Assembly: GCA_030753265.1 (NCBI GenBank) | Contig: JASMCQ010000055.1 | Coordinates: 28,497 to 92,496, forward strand | From: Dehalococcoidia bacterium | GTDB taxonomy: Bacteria; Chloroflexota; Dehalococcoidia; UBA3495 | Direction of reading: 5' to 3' | DNA length: 64,000 bases | Part shown: one piece after another, positions 17,821 through 25,911 of the stretch | How the letters are laid out: every line of letters starts with the position of its first letter | Position numbering within the stretch: the stretch's first letter is position 1 | Translations under genes and position numbers: made by a program | Notes under the pieces: generated by a model | Told to the model about the DNA's origin: nothing | The model's input: only the letters and a program-made list of their open reading frames with translations | Database searches by the model: none

Positions 17821-17896
17821 TGTGGGATAACTCTTCAGGGCTTCTTATTTGGCGGGGAAATCCCCCCTGCCCCCCCTTTTACAAAGGGGGGAACTT
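17429..17896. mobile_element. Putative palindrome-bounded unit carrying a DUF559 nuclease (family A)
   Basis: The left repeat is 17429-17465 (TCCCCCCTTTGTTAAAGGGG, then GGTCAGGGGGGATTT). The right repeat at 17858-17896 is its inverted copy, matching at 33 of 35 positions by my alignment. The DUF559 gene fills the space between them. The left copy is translated as the end of the nuclease; the right lies 38 bases upstream of its start. Solo copies occur at 12690, 19489 and 40408. Element status is inferred from structure. Confidence 0.62.
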
Positions 17897-17941
17897 CGTA
17901 TTCAGCCGCGAACGGTCTACTTTCGGGTATCGGATTATATA

Positions 17942-17953
17942 GAACGAATGTAC
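17942..17953 (-). promoter_or_regulatory. Candidate LexA (SOS) box upstream of imuB-dnaE2 operon
   Basis: GAACGAATGTAC, within AGAACGAATGTACG, matches the Gram-positive/Dehalococcoides-type box CGAACRNRYGTTYG at 12 of 14 positions. It is about 120 bases upstream of the first gene of the imuB-dnaE2 operon. The second half-site has one mismatch (GTAC for GTTC). The rest of the 350-base gap up to ada (17897-18248) shows no gene. Confidence 0.45.
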
Positions 17954-18248
17954 GACTTAACAACGGGTGTAAGTCAGTAATCTTCGAATTATGATTAAAC
18001 AAAGTTTTATATTTCAGATAATGTCAGGCAATTCGAGGCTGGTGCTCCCGATGTCGTCGCTCAAGGGTGCAAACATGACCAAAAGAGCAATCCTATTGAG
18101 CCAGATCGCGGCTTCCTACTAACGGCAAAACTTTGCCCGCAAGATTCGGATAGATTTTCCCTGAGAGGTACAGTACGCTGGGTTATGGAAGCCTTTTTAG
18201 GAAGGAACCTCAAAAGCATTTACAACCGTTTCGAGGCAGGCTGATAAG

Positions 18249-19367
18249 ATGGCAACGCTCAAAGTGCAACCCTCTTCCATCGAGCATGGTGACCCGGACC
18301 GCCGCTGGCAGGCCGTGCTGGCCCGTGACCAACGGTCTGACGGCGCCTTCGTGTACGCCGTTCGCTCCACTGGGGTCTACTGCCGGCCCTCCTGTCCCAG
18401 CCGGCGGCCCAATCGGGAGCAGGTGGTCTTCTTTCCAGAGCCCGAGGCGGCGGAGAGGGCGGGCTTCCGCCACTGCCGCCGTTGCCGTCCCGACCAACCC
18501 TTTTCTGCTGGCCGGCCACTGGAGATAGTGAATCTTGTCTGCCGGTATATTCAAAGTAATCCGGACGGCCCGCCTACCCTGGCCCAGCTCAGCGGCCAGG
18601 CTGGCGCCAGCCCCGGATACGTCCACCGGGTCTTCAAGCGGCTGATGGGCATCACGCCCCGCCAGTATGCCGATGCCTGCCGGCGGGACCGCTTCAAGGC
18701 CCGGCTGAGAGAAGGATGGGACGTTACCGGCGCGATGTATGACGCTGGGTACGGCTCCACCAGCCGTCTGTACGAGGGGTCAACGGGGCATCTGGGCATG
18801 AGCCCGGCCTCCTATCGCCGGGGTGGCCGGGGGGCCAGCATCACCTACACCATCGTGGCCTGTCCGTTGGGCCGGCTGCTGGTGGCTGCCACCGAGCGAG
18901 GACTGTGCTCCGTAAAACTGGGCGGCTCCAACACGGAGTTGGATGCCGAATTACGGCAGGAGTTCCCAGGGGCCCAGCTCTACCCGGATGATGGAGTCCT
19001 TGGCGAATCCGCCGGGGCCCTGGTGCGCCATCTGAAGGGGGACCTGGCTTATCCGGACCTGCCGCTGGACATCCGTGCCACCGCCTTTCAGCGGCAGGTG
19101 TGGGAGTACCTGCGGACCATTCCCTATGGCGAGACCCGGTCCTATCAGCAGGTTGCCGCTGCGGTGGGCCGGCCGGCCGCCGCGCGGGCGGTGGGCCGCG
19201 CCTGCGGAGCCAACCCCGTCCCGCTGGTGGTACCGTGCCACCGGGTGGTCAAACAGGACGGAGGCCTTGGCGGGTACCGCTGGGGCCCCGAGCGCAAGGC
19301 CGCCCTATTGGGCCGGGAGCGTTCGGCGGCCGAGACGCCCCGGCAGCGGGCGGAGGGAGCCAGTTAG
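18249..19367 (+). CDS. ada: Bifunctional Ada: methylphosphotriester/O6-methylguanine methyltransferase and regulator
   Basis: 372 residues. The N-terminal Ada zinc domain has Cys45, Cys49, Cys76 and Cys79 (TGVYCRPSC, FRHCRRC). An AraC-type helix-turn-helix region follows at about 92-185 (TLAQLSGQAGASPGYVHRVF). The C-terminal methyltransferase domain carries the acceptor Cys330 in VVPCHRVV, preceded by IPYGETRSYQQVA. It transfers alkyl groups to itself in suicide fashion and, in E. coli, the methylated form activates alkylation-response genes. Domain order is complete. It is divergent from the imuB-dnaE2 operon, so the two form a DNA-damage block. Confidence 0.96.
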   Translation: MATLKVQPSSIEHGDPDRRWQAVLARDQRSDGAFVYAVRSTGVYCRPSCPSRRPNREQVVFFPEPEAAERAGFRHCRRCRPDQPFSAGRPLEIVNLVCRYIQSNPDGPPTLAQLSGQAGASPGYVHRVFKRLMGITPRQYADACRRDRFKARLREGWDVTGAMYDAGYGSTSRLYEGSTGHLGMSPASYRRGGRGASITYTIVACPLGRLLVAATERGLCSVKLGGSNTELDAELRQEFPGAQLYPDDGVLGESAGALVRHLKGDLAYPDLPLDIRATAFQRQVWEYLRTIPYGETRSYQQVAAAVGRPAAARAVGRACGANPVPLVVPCHRVVKQDGGLGGYRWGPERKAALLGRERSAAETPRQRAEGAS

Positions 19368-19488
19368 CCGAGGGAGCTTTGAGGGCCGTATAATAGAGAG
19401 AAGACACTGCAAGTATCCAGGCTGCGGCAGGTCTTGTGTCCACCATGTCTCCGAACAGGCGTAAGCTATGTCTCCGGTTCATACACCA

Positions 19489-19516
19489 TTCTTAAAAAGG
19501 GGAAACAGGGGGATTT
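19489..19516. repeat. Partial family-A palindromic repeat
   Basis: TTCTTAAAAAGGGGAAACAG then GGGGATTT matches the inner half of the 17429 repeat. It lies between ada and the metalloprotease gene. It keeps a frame open and so artificially lengthens the metalloprotease reading frame upstream. Confidence 0.65.
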
Positions 19517-19548
19517 GGCCCCAGGACACGGTCTCCGGTCATGTTCGG

Positions 19549-20856
19549 ATGTTTATGCATCGACCAGTAAGCTCCGCCCCGCGTCTGGCGGTGGCCATCT
19601 TGGCCGCCGCCCTGGCGCTTTTCCTGCTGGTTGCGCCGGTCCGGGCGTCCGGCGGCGGCATCCGGGTCCTAGACTCGCGCGCGGAGATCAACTTCCCCGA
19701 CGGCATCAGCTTCACGCTGGCCGCCGAGGGGGAGGCGGAGATCGTCGAGGTACGGCTGTTTTACCGCACCCTCGAAGATGGCATCTGGTCCTACGCCTAT
19801 TCCGGCTTCAATACCGGGCGTCACGTCACCGCGAGCTTCAGGCTCAGCATAGGCGGGTCCAACTACCTGCCTCCCGGCGCCACGCTGGAGTACTACTACG
19901 TCATTCGTGATGCCCGAGGCAACGTCCATGAAACCTCCCCCAATGTGATCGAGTACACCGACGATCGTTTCGAGTGGGAGCGGATTCAGGCCGGTCCTCT
20001 GCTCCTGCTGTACCATGACCTGCGAAGATCCAAGGTCGAGGCGGTGACCCGCGATGTGGAGGAGCGGCTGGACCACATCTTCAACTTGCTTCGGATAGAG
20101 ACCGGCCGGCCAATCAGAGGAGTCATCTACAACCGGCCCGACGAGGCGGAGGACGCCTTTCCCCGGCAAAGCCGGACCACCGACGAACTGCATCTTTTCG
20201 GGGGGTTCGCCTTTCCCGCCACCGGGGGGTTCGTTGGCGTGGGATTCCAGACCGGCATCATCGTCCATGAGGCGGCGCATCTGCTGCTGGACCAGGCGCT
20301 GGAACCCAACGCCCTCCCACTGCCCTCCTGGTTGGACGAGGGGTTTGCCAGCTACGTGGCGCCGGGCGCTACTCCCTACAGCGGGAAAAGCCTGAGTTCC
20401 CGGGGCCTGCCTTTGCGGGCCATGACCAGGGTCTCGGGGACCCCCCTGGCCATAACCACCTTCTATCAGAAGGCGGAGAGCGTGTTGGCTTACCTGATCG
20501 AGGAGTATGGGGTCGAGCCGTTCCAGCAGTTCATTGGAGAACTGGGCCAGGGCAGCACGACGGAGCAAGCCCTGCTCACGGCCTATGGATTCGACGTTAA
20601 CGGGCTCGAGGACCTGTGGGCCGTTGACGCCAAGCGGCCACCGGCGCCGGCCCCCGGGTCTCCGGCGAGGAGTTCTCCCTGGGTGAGTTTCAGCACGCTG
20701 CTCATCGGTGGCTTGGCGGCGGCCGTAGCCCTGGTGGTGGTGACGCGCCTCGCCATCAGGCGGTTGCGCCCTCGCGTGGACACCGGCGAAGGCCTCCAAC
20801 CCTGGGAGGACCCGGACCTTCTGGACCCCAACGACGAAGACGAATATCGCTTCTGA
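19549..20856 (+). CDS. Membrane-anchored peptidase MA-like metallohydrolase
   Basis: About 435 residues. A signal peptide (LAVAILAAALALFLLVAPVRASG) is followed by a beta-rich domain. The zinc site is HEAAH at about 240-244, with the third ligand in WLDEGFASY about 20 residues on, a gluzincin arrangement of the peptidase MA family. A C-terminal helix (STLLIGGLAAAVALVVVTRL) and a basic cytosolic tail anchor it, with the catalytic domain outside. The frame is open back to 19468, but that part is translated repeat; the start at 19549 or 19555 is a choice, as no clear SD exists. The substrate is unknown. Confidence 0.78.
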   Translation: MFMHRPVSSAPRLAVAILAAALALFLLVAPVRASGGGIRVLDSRAEINFPDGISFTLAAEGEAEIVEVRLFYRTLEDGIWSYAYSGFNTGRHVTASFRLSIGGSNYLPPGATLEYYYVIRDARGNVHETSPNVIEYTDDRFEWERIQAGPLLLLYHDLRRSKVEAVTRDVEERLDHIFNLLRIETGRPIRGVIYNRPDEAEDAFPRQSRTTDELHLFGGFAFPATGGFVGVGFQTGIIVHEAAHLLLDQALEPNALPLPSWLDEGFASYVAPGATPYSGKSLSSRGLPLRAMTRVSGTPLAITTFYQKAESVLAYLIEEYGVEPFQQFIGELGQGSTTEQALLTAYGFDVNGLEDLWAVDAKRPPAPAPGSPARSSPWVSFSTLLIGGLAAAVALVVVTRLAIRRLRPRVDTGEGLQPWEDPDLLDPNDEDEYRF

Positions 20857-21096
20857 GCTTCCCCTGCCCGCGACTTTTTGGTATGCTCTGGGTCGGGTCG
20901 GCGAAGTGCCTTTGTCGCCTTGAGCCCCTCGGCTGCGCTTGAGAAAAAACTCCGAGAGGGGCCTGGAAAGATAAAGGGAATTACCCTGCCCCAGGTTTCT
21001 CCCACGCCTCCAGCAGGATTCGGCCGGCGGTTTCAAGGTTACATTTTCCGCCCGAAGCCGCTTGCTTCACAAACAGCATCAGCAAGGAGGTCCCAC

Positions 21097-21588
21097 ATGA
21101 GCAATAATGAGATTCAAGAACTGCAAGAGGGCTTGCGCTCCGCCCGTGAGGCCGTGCTTTCGGCCATCGAGGGGATTTCGGAGGCGGAAGCAAAGGAAGT
21201 GCCGGAGCCCGGCGAGTGGACCGTGGCCCAACTGATGGGCCATATCACGGAGGTTCAATCTTTCTGGGTTTCAAAAGCAATCTTGATAACCAGAGAGGAT
21301 GACCCCAACGTTGCCCGCAATGCCGCCGAGGGTGAACTGCGGACGGCCTCCGTAGCCGGCATGGCCCAGCACAGTGTGGCCGATCTCAGACAGAAAATGA
21401 TCGCCGCCAACGACGCCGCTGTGGCCACAGTTGGGGGTATCGACCCCAAGGACCTGAACCGGCTGGGACACCGCGGCGAAGGAAAATCCGTATCCGCCGG
21501 CCAAATCGTTCAGTCCGTGGCGTCCCATCTCAGAGAACACGCCGGCCAGATCACCGAGACCCGCCGGATCGTGCGAGAGAGGCAGTAA
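21097..21588 (+). CDS. DinB-superfamily protein
   Basis: 163 residues, from an ATG with a strong SD (AAGGAGG) seven bases upstream. The frame opens earlier (20878), but that part looks non-coding. EGISEAEAKEVPEPGEWTVA, QLMGHITEVQSFW and VASHLREHAGQI match the DinB/YfiT four-helix bundle, with three histidines placed as potential metal ligands (GHI, GHRG, HLREH). Family members are often thiol-dependent transferases or hydrolases. The 240-base gap upstream contains an imperfect G/C-rich hairpin around 20924-20962. No operon partner is seen. Confidence 0.8.
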   Translation: MSNNEIQELQEGLRSAREAVLSAIEGISEAEAKEVPEPGEWTVAQLMGHITEVQSFWVSKAILITREDDPNVARNAAEGELRTASVAGMAQHSVADLRQKMIAANDAAVATVGGIDPKDLNRLGHRGEGKSVSAGQIVQSVASHLREHAGQITETRRIVRERQ

Positions 21589-21927
21589 GGGAGAAGCCGG
21601 GCGCCGGACAAAACTAGGAAGCCGCAACGGCCCGTCCCGCCAGCGGTCAAGTGCCCACCCACCACCGGCTCCGGCAGTTTGACCCGGACCAGGTTTAGGC
21701 TGGCTCCCCATTCGACACATAGGCGATTCAGGCCGGCCCCGGCGGATCAGGCGGCGGTCAATTTCGTGCAACATCTCAATGATTGAGCAGGTTTTTTGCG
21801 ACGGGAATCGGGTATACTCTTTGCGGTGCATCCCATGGCTCGGGGTCTGGCGGTCCCGTTCCGCGGTCCTCGTCCATGGAGCGGACACCGCGCGGTGCAA
21901 ATATTTGAGGTACGATAGGTAGATGCA
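21589..21927. other. 339-base intergenic region
   Basis: No gene or RNA is seen. A possible -10 hexamer TATACT lies at 21813-21818, about 110 bases before the cyclophilin gene, without a convincing -35. Confidence 0.4.
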
Positions 21928-22626
21928 ATGAGAACGCTGGTTTTGCTCGGCACTCTCGCAATCGCACTTTTCCTGATGGCGTGTACGTTGGTCACGTCAA
22001 CTGACACGCCAAGCCCGGCTCCCACGGCAATTCCCGCATCGGCTCCCGATGCAGGGGTCGCCGGAGCCTCTAATTCAAAATGCGCGCCAGCTCAGGCCGC
22101 AACCGGAGGAGCCTTGAAGCAATATGACAGCCCGCCCTCGATGTCTATCGAGCCCAGTGCAAATTACACCGCGACCATCAAGACCAATTGCGGTGCGATC
22201 TCCCTGGAGTTACTGGCCGACAAAGCTCCGATAACCGTCAATAATTTCGTGTTTCTAGCTAAGGACGGGTTCTACGACGGGGTGGTCTTCCACCGGGTAA
22301 TACCGGACTTCATGATTCAGGGAGGCGACCCCACGGGGACCGGGAGCGGCGGGCCCGGCTACAGGTTCCAGGACGAATTCGACCCCTCGGTGACGTTCGC
22401 CAAGTCCGGAGTTCTGGCCATGGCCAACGCCGGACCCGGCACCAACGGGAGCCAGTTCTTTATCACGCTGGCGCCCACACCTCACCTGAACGGGGCCCAC
22501 ACCATATTCGGCCGCGTGGTCCAGGGTCAGGATGTTGTGGAAGCTATCGTCGCGACCAGAGGTCCCGGGGACCGGCCGAAGGAGCCCGTGGTTATCGAGA
22601 CCATCGCCATAGTCCAGGCCGGCTAG
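21928..22626 (+). CDS. Peptidylprolyl isomerase (cyclophilin) lipoprotein
   Basis: 232 residues. The signal peptide ends in the lipobox LMAC with Cys19 as the lipid-bearing residue, followed by a Ser/Thr/Pro-rich linker (about 25-60). The cyclophilin domain covers about 70-230: VFHRVIPDFMIQGGDPTGTG, then GVLAMANAGPGTNGSQFFIT and FGRVVQG. The catalytic Arg of FHRVI and the Phe, Met, Gln pattern are intact. It catalyses prolyl cis-trans isomerisation and, as a lipoprotein, probably assists folding outside the membrane. It converges on the dehydrogenase gene downstream. Confidence 0.94.
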   Translation: MRTLVLLGTLAIALFLMACTLVTSTDTPSPAPTAIPASAPDAGVAGASNSKCAPAQAATGGALKQYDSPPSMSIEPSANYTATIKTNCGAISLELLADKAPITVNNFVFLAKDGFYDGVVFHRVIPDFMIQGGDPTGTGSGGPGYRFQDEFDPSVTFAKSGVLAMANAGPGTNGSQFFITLAPTPHLNGAHTIFGRVVQGQDVVEAIVATRGPGDRPKEPVVIETIAIVQAG

Positions 22627-22656
22627 CCGCCGGCCTGGATCTCGGGTCCGGGGCCA

Positions 22657-23553
22657 CTAGCCGCCCTTCTTGACTTCCACCTTGGCCAGACGCTCCAGGA
22701 AGTGGAGGATGGCGGAATGGTCTGCCTCGGACTCTCCCTCGTTGACCAACGCCGCCAGCATCTGCTGCACCAGGGCGGTGACCGGAAGGGGAATGCTCAG
22801 TTCCTGGGCTGTCTGCATCACGTTGCGCAGGTCCTTCTGGTGGAGGCGAATGCGGAAGCCGGCCTGGAAGTTCCGGCTCAGCATCATCGGCGCCTTGGCT
22901 TCCATCACGGCGCTGCCGGCCAGGCCTCCCCGGATTGCGTTGAACACCTTCTCCGGGTCCACGCCCGCCCGTTGGGCCAGCACCAGGGCTTCGCTCAACG
23001 CCTCGATGTTGGCCGCCACGCAAATCTGGTTGGCCAGTTTGGTGACGCCGCCGGCGCCTATGTCGCCCGTCAGGACCACGTTGCCGCCCATGATCTTCAT
23101 CAGGTCGTAGCAATCGTCGAACACTTTCTGCTTGCCCCCGACCATGATGGCCAGGGTGGCGTTGATGGCGCCGGGCTCACCACCGCTCACCGGCGCGTCC
23201 AGCATCTCGACGCCCTTCTTGGCGCACTCGGCGGCGATTCTCTGTGAGACCAGCGGTGCAATCGAACTCATGTCGATGATGACGGAGCCGGACTTTGCCC
23301 CTTCCAGCACCCCGTTGGGCCCCAGAATCGCCTTCTCCGAGTCGGCGGAATCAGGAAGCATGGTGATGATCTTGCCGGCGGCGGCGGCCACCCCTTTGCA
23401 GGAAGAACCGTCCTTGGCCCCTTCGGTGACCAACTCCTCCACGGGCGCGCCCACGATGTCGTACACCGTGAGGGCATAGCCCGCCTTCATCAGGTTGCGC
23501 GCCATGTGCTTTCCCATGATCCCGAGTCCGATAAATCCAATCTGCTCCGCCAT
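22657..23553 (-). CDS. NAD(P)-dependent beta-hydroxyacid dehydrogenase (3-hydroxyisobutyrate/tartronate semialdehyde type)
   Basis: 298 residues from an ATG with AGGAG upstream; an upstream extension of the frame is ignored. The Rossmann motif GFIGLGIMGKHMARNL opens the protein. The signature DAPVSGGEPGA and the catalytic-lysine motif GAGGVTKLANQI follow, and KDLRNVMQTA is near the C-terminus. The family oxidises 3-hydroxyisobutyrate, reduces tartronate semialdehyde or acts on similar beta-hydroxyacids. The exact substrate cannot be told from sequence. The gene stands alone on this strand. Confidence 0.9.
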   Translation of the reverse strand: MAEQIGFIGLGIMGKHMARNLMKAGYALTVYDIVGAPVEELVTEGAKDGSSCKGVAAAAGKIITMLPDSADSEKAILGPNGVLEGAKSGSVIIDMSSIAPLVSQRIAAECAKKGVEMLDAPVSGGEPGAINATLAIMVGGKQKVFDDCYDLMKIMGGNVVLTGDIGAGGVTKLANQICVAANIEALSEALVLAQRAGVDPEKVFNAIRGGLAGSAVMEAKAPMMLSRNFQAGFRIRLHQKDLRNVMQTAQELSIPLPVTALVQQMLAALVNEGESEADHSAILHFLERLAKVEVKKGG

Positions 23554-23922
23554 GCTTACTCCTGTGGCCGTTCGAAAATAAACCCTGCCAAGCAAAAGCC
23601 ACTCTATCATACCCCTAGGCACATCGCTAGATGCAGCGCCACGCCTGAGTAGGGCGGCGCGTTAGATTTGACGGGCCTACCCTGAAAATAGCGGCCAGGA
23701 CGGGGATTGCCAAGCTGGATGAGGTTGAGATTGGGCTGGGTTGCCCATCTTTGGCGAGGCAAAACCGCCTTCTCGATTCTCCCGGTGATTCGTTGGGCCA
23801 AGCCGGAGGTCAACGCAAAGCAGGCTGAATCCTCAGGCGCGGCGTCGAGTACTACCCTCCGTTGTGCTAACGGGCGGGCGGGTTTATGATACTTCCTGCT
23901 GAATTCATCGATCGAGGTCCTA
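23554..23922. other. 369-base divergent intergenic region
   Basis: No gene is seen here. The spacer separates the divergent dehydrogenase and epimerase genes; a good plus-strand promoter lies at its right end (23862-23890). Confidence 0.5.
23862..23890 (+). promoter_or_regulatory. Sigma-70-type promoter for the epimerase gene
   Basis: TTGTGC, a 17-base spacer, then TATGAT. The -10 is 33 bases before the ATG at 23923. Confidence 0.6.
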
Positions 23923-24867
23923 ATGGCGGAAGGCAAGACAGCGCTGGTAACCGGCGGGGCGGGGTTCATCGGCTCCCACCTGGTGGACCGGCTACTGGCC
24001 CTGGAATATCGCGTGGTTATTGTAGACAACTTGAGCAGCGGAAAGTTGAAGAACCTGAACCGGGCCGCCACCTTCCACCACACCGACATCACCCACCCGT
24101 CCGTCAACGATGTATTCCAGAGAGAGCAGCCGGATATCGTGTTCCACCTGGCCGCCCAAACCAGCGTCACCCAATCAATCAGGGACCCCGTCACAGACGG
24201 CGGGATCAACGTCAACGGCACCCTGCGGATACTGGAGGCGGCGCGGCGTCACGGCATCGAGAAGTTCATCTACTCTTCCACCGGGGGCGCTCTCTACGGG
24301 GACCCCGAGGTGGACCCCTGCCCGGACGACCATCCCGTCAAGCCTCTGTCTCCCTACGGCATGTCCAAATACCTTGGGGAGCAGTACCTCGACTTTTACC
24401 GGCGGCTATACCGCCTCAACTATACCTGCCTGCGGTATGGGAACGTCTACGGTCCCCGGCAAGACCCCCATGGCGAGGCCGGGGTGATCGCCATTTTCAG
24501 CCAGGCCATGCTGGAGGGCAGACAGCCCGAGATTTTCGGGGACGGTGAACAGGAGCGCGACTTTGTCAACGTCGATGACGTGGTCGAGGCCAACATCCGC
24601 GCCGTGGACCGGGGGGTCGGCATGGCGATGAACATCGGTACCGGTCAGAGGACCAGCATCAACCGAATCTTCGAAATATTGAAAGGCATCATAGGTTATA
24701 AGTGGGCAGCCGTGCATGGCGCGGCCCGCCTGGGCGATGTTTACCAAATAAGCCTGGAGAGCACCCGTGCGGCTGAGGAGCTGGGCTGGGCCCCTCAGGT
24801 TAGCCTGGAAGAAGGCCTGCGCCGCACGGTAGAATACTTCCGCCGGACGGCCCACGCCGCCCGGTAA
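23923..24867 (+). CDS. NAD-dependent epimerase/dehydratase (UDP-glucose 4-epimerase-like)
   Basis: 314 residues, extended SDR fold. The NAD motif is TGGAGFIGSHL at about 9-19. The catalytic Tyr-x3-Lys is YGMSK, after SSTGGALYGDP, and HLAAQTSVTQSIRDP is the epimerase signature. RYGNVYGPRQDP and DGEQERDFVNVDDVVEAN are typical of sugar-nucleotide epimerases. It probably interconverts UDP-sugars for cell-surface polysaccharides; whether galactose, galacturonate or another sugar is unclear. The stop is 34 bases before trxB, so the two may be co-transcribed. Confidence 0.9.
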   Translation: MAEGKTALVTGGAGFIGSHLVDRLLALEYRVVIVDNLSSGKLKNLNRAATFHHTDITHPSVNDVFQREQPDIVFHLAAQTSVTQSIRDPVTDGGINVNGTLRILEAARRHGIEKFIYSSTGGALYGDPEVDPCPDDHPVKPLSPYGMSKYLGEQYLDFYRRLYRLNYTCLRYGNVYGPRQDPHGEAGVIAIFSQAMLEGRQPEIFGDGEQERDFVNVDDVVEANIRAVDRGVGMAMNIGTGQRTSINRIFEILKGIIGYKWAAVHGAARLGDVYQISLESTRAAEELGWAPQVSLEEGLRRTVEYFRRTAHAAR

Positions 24868-24901
24868 TCCGACCCGACTAGACTGGAGGCGAACAGAGAG
24901 A

Positions 24902-25822
24902 ATGGAAGCAGAGTACGATGTCATCATCCTCGGAGCAGGCGCCTCCGGGCTCGCAGCGAGCCTTTACACCTCCCGAGCGATGCTGAAGACAGTGGTCCTA
25001 GAGTCCCTCGGAGCCGGCGGGCAGCTCTTGATCACCGACGAGATCGAGAACTACCCGGGGTTCCCCAAGGGTGTCAAAGGACCCGAGCTGGCCATGAGCA
25101 TGGAGGAGCAGGCCACCCGCTTCGGCGCCGAGGTGGAGTACACGGAGGTGGAAAGCCTGGAAGACCTGGATAAGCCGGTCAAGGCGGTCCACACCGACAG
25201 CAAGGACTACACTGCCAAGGCCATTATCATCGCCACGGGCGGGAGCCACAACAAGCTGGGCGCGCCGGGCGAGGACGAGATGGCAGGCCGGGGCGTTTCC
25301 TATTGCGCAGTATGCGACGGCAACTTCTTCCGGGGCCAGGACGTTGTGGTGGTCGGTGGGGGCGACGCTGCCCTGGACGAGGGGCACTATCTCAGCGGCA
25401 TCGTCAAATCGGTCACCGTGATCCACCGCCGGGACGAGCTTAGGGCCACCAAGGTGCTGCAAGAGCGGGCCTTCAACAAGCCCAATTTCAAGTTCCTATG
25501 GAGCCACGTGGTCGAAGAGTTCGTGGGCGACGAACTTCTAGTATCCGCCCGGGTCAAGAACCTCAAAACAAACGAGGTGTACGACTATCCTACCGCCGCC
25601 GCGTTTATCTACGTCGGCTTCCATCCGAACACCGAGTTTCTGAATGGCATGCTCGAGACGGATGACATGGGCCACATTGTCACCGATGACCACATGCGGA
25701 CCAAGTTTCCGGGAGTCTACGCCTGCGGCGATGTCCGGGCGGAGTCGACCCGCCAGTTGGGCGCCGCGGTCGGCGACGGCATCACCGCCGCCCTGGCGGC
25801 CTTCCACGATATGAGCGTTTGA
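24902..25822 (+). CDS. trxB: Thioredoxin reductase
   Basis: 306 residues, the low-molecular-weight bacterial type. The FAD motif GAGASGLAAS is at 11-20. The redox-active pair Cys135-Cys138 sits in SYCAVCDG. The NADPH motif is VGGGDAALDE at 151-160, and the C-terminal FAD motif is VYACGDVRAES. It reduces thioredoxin with NADPH. It lies just downstream of the epimerase gene. Its last 20 codons are repeated 1.6 kb downstream, past an inverted gene (see 27410-27471). Confidence 0.95.
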   Translation: MEAEYDVIILGAGASGLAASLYTSRAMLKTVVLESLGAGGQLLITDEIENYPGFPKGVKGPELAMSMEEQATRFGAEVEYTEVESLEDLDKPVKAVHTDSKDYTAKAIIIATGGSHNKLGAPGEDEMAGRGVSYCAVCDGNFFRGQDVVVVGGGDAALDEGHYLSGIVKSVTVIHRRDELRATKVLQERAFNKPNFKFLWSHVVEEFVGDELLVSARVKNLKTNEVYDYPTAAAFIYVGFHPNTEFLNGMLETDDMGHIVTDDHMRTKFPGVYACGDVRAESTRQLGAAVGDGITAALAAFHDMSV

Positions 25823-25911
25823 TAGCTGATACCACGTTCGGGGCCGTCAGCGGATAGCCGGGGCAAACACCTTCGCAGCACAGGGTCTGCCCTGGCCCGC
25901 ACCGGACCACG

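Noticed and set aside
20924..20962. Hairpin after the metalloprotease gene as a terminator
   Set aside because: The stem is only about seven base pairs with bulges, the loop is long, and there is no T-tract.
24634..24645. GAACATCGGTAC as a LexA box
   Set aside because: It lies in the middle of the epimerase coding region and its codons encode conserved residues; it serves as a measure of chance matches.
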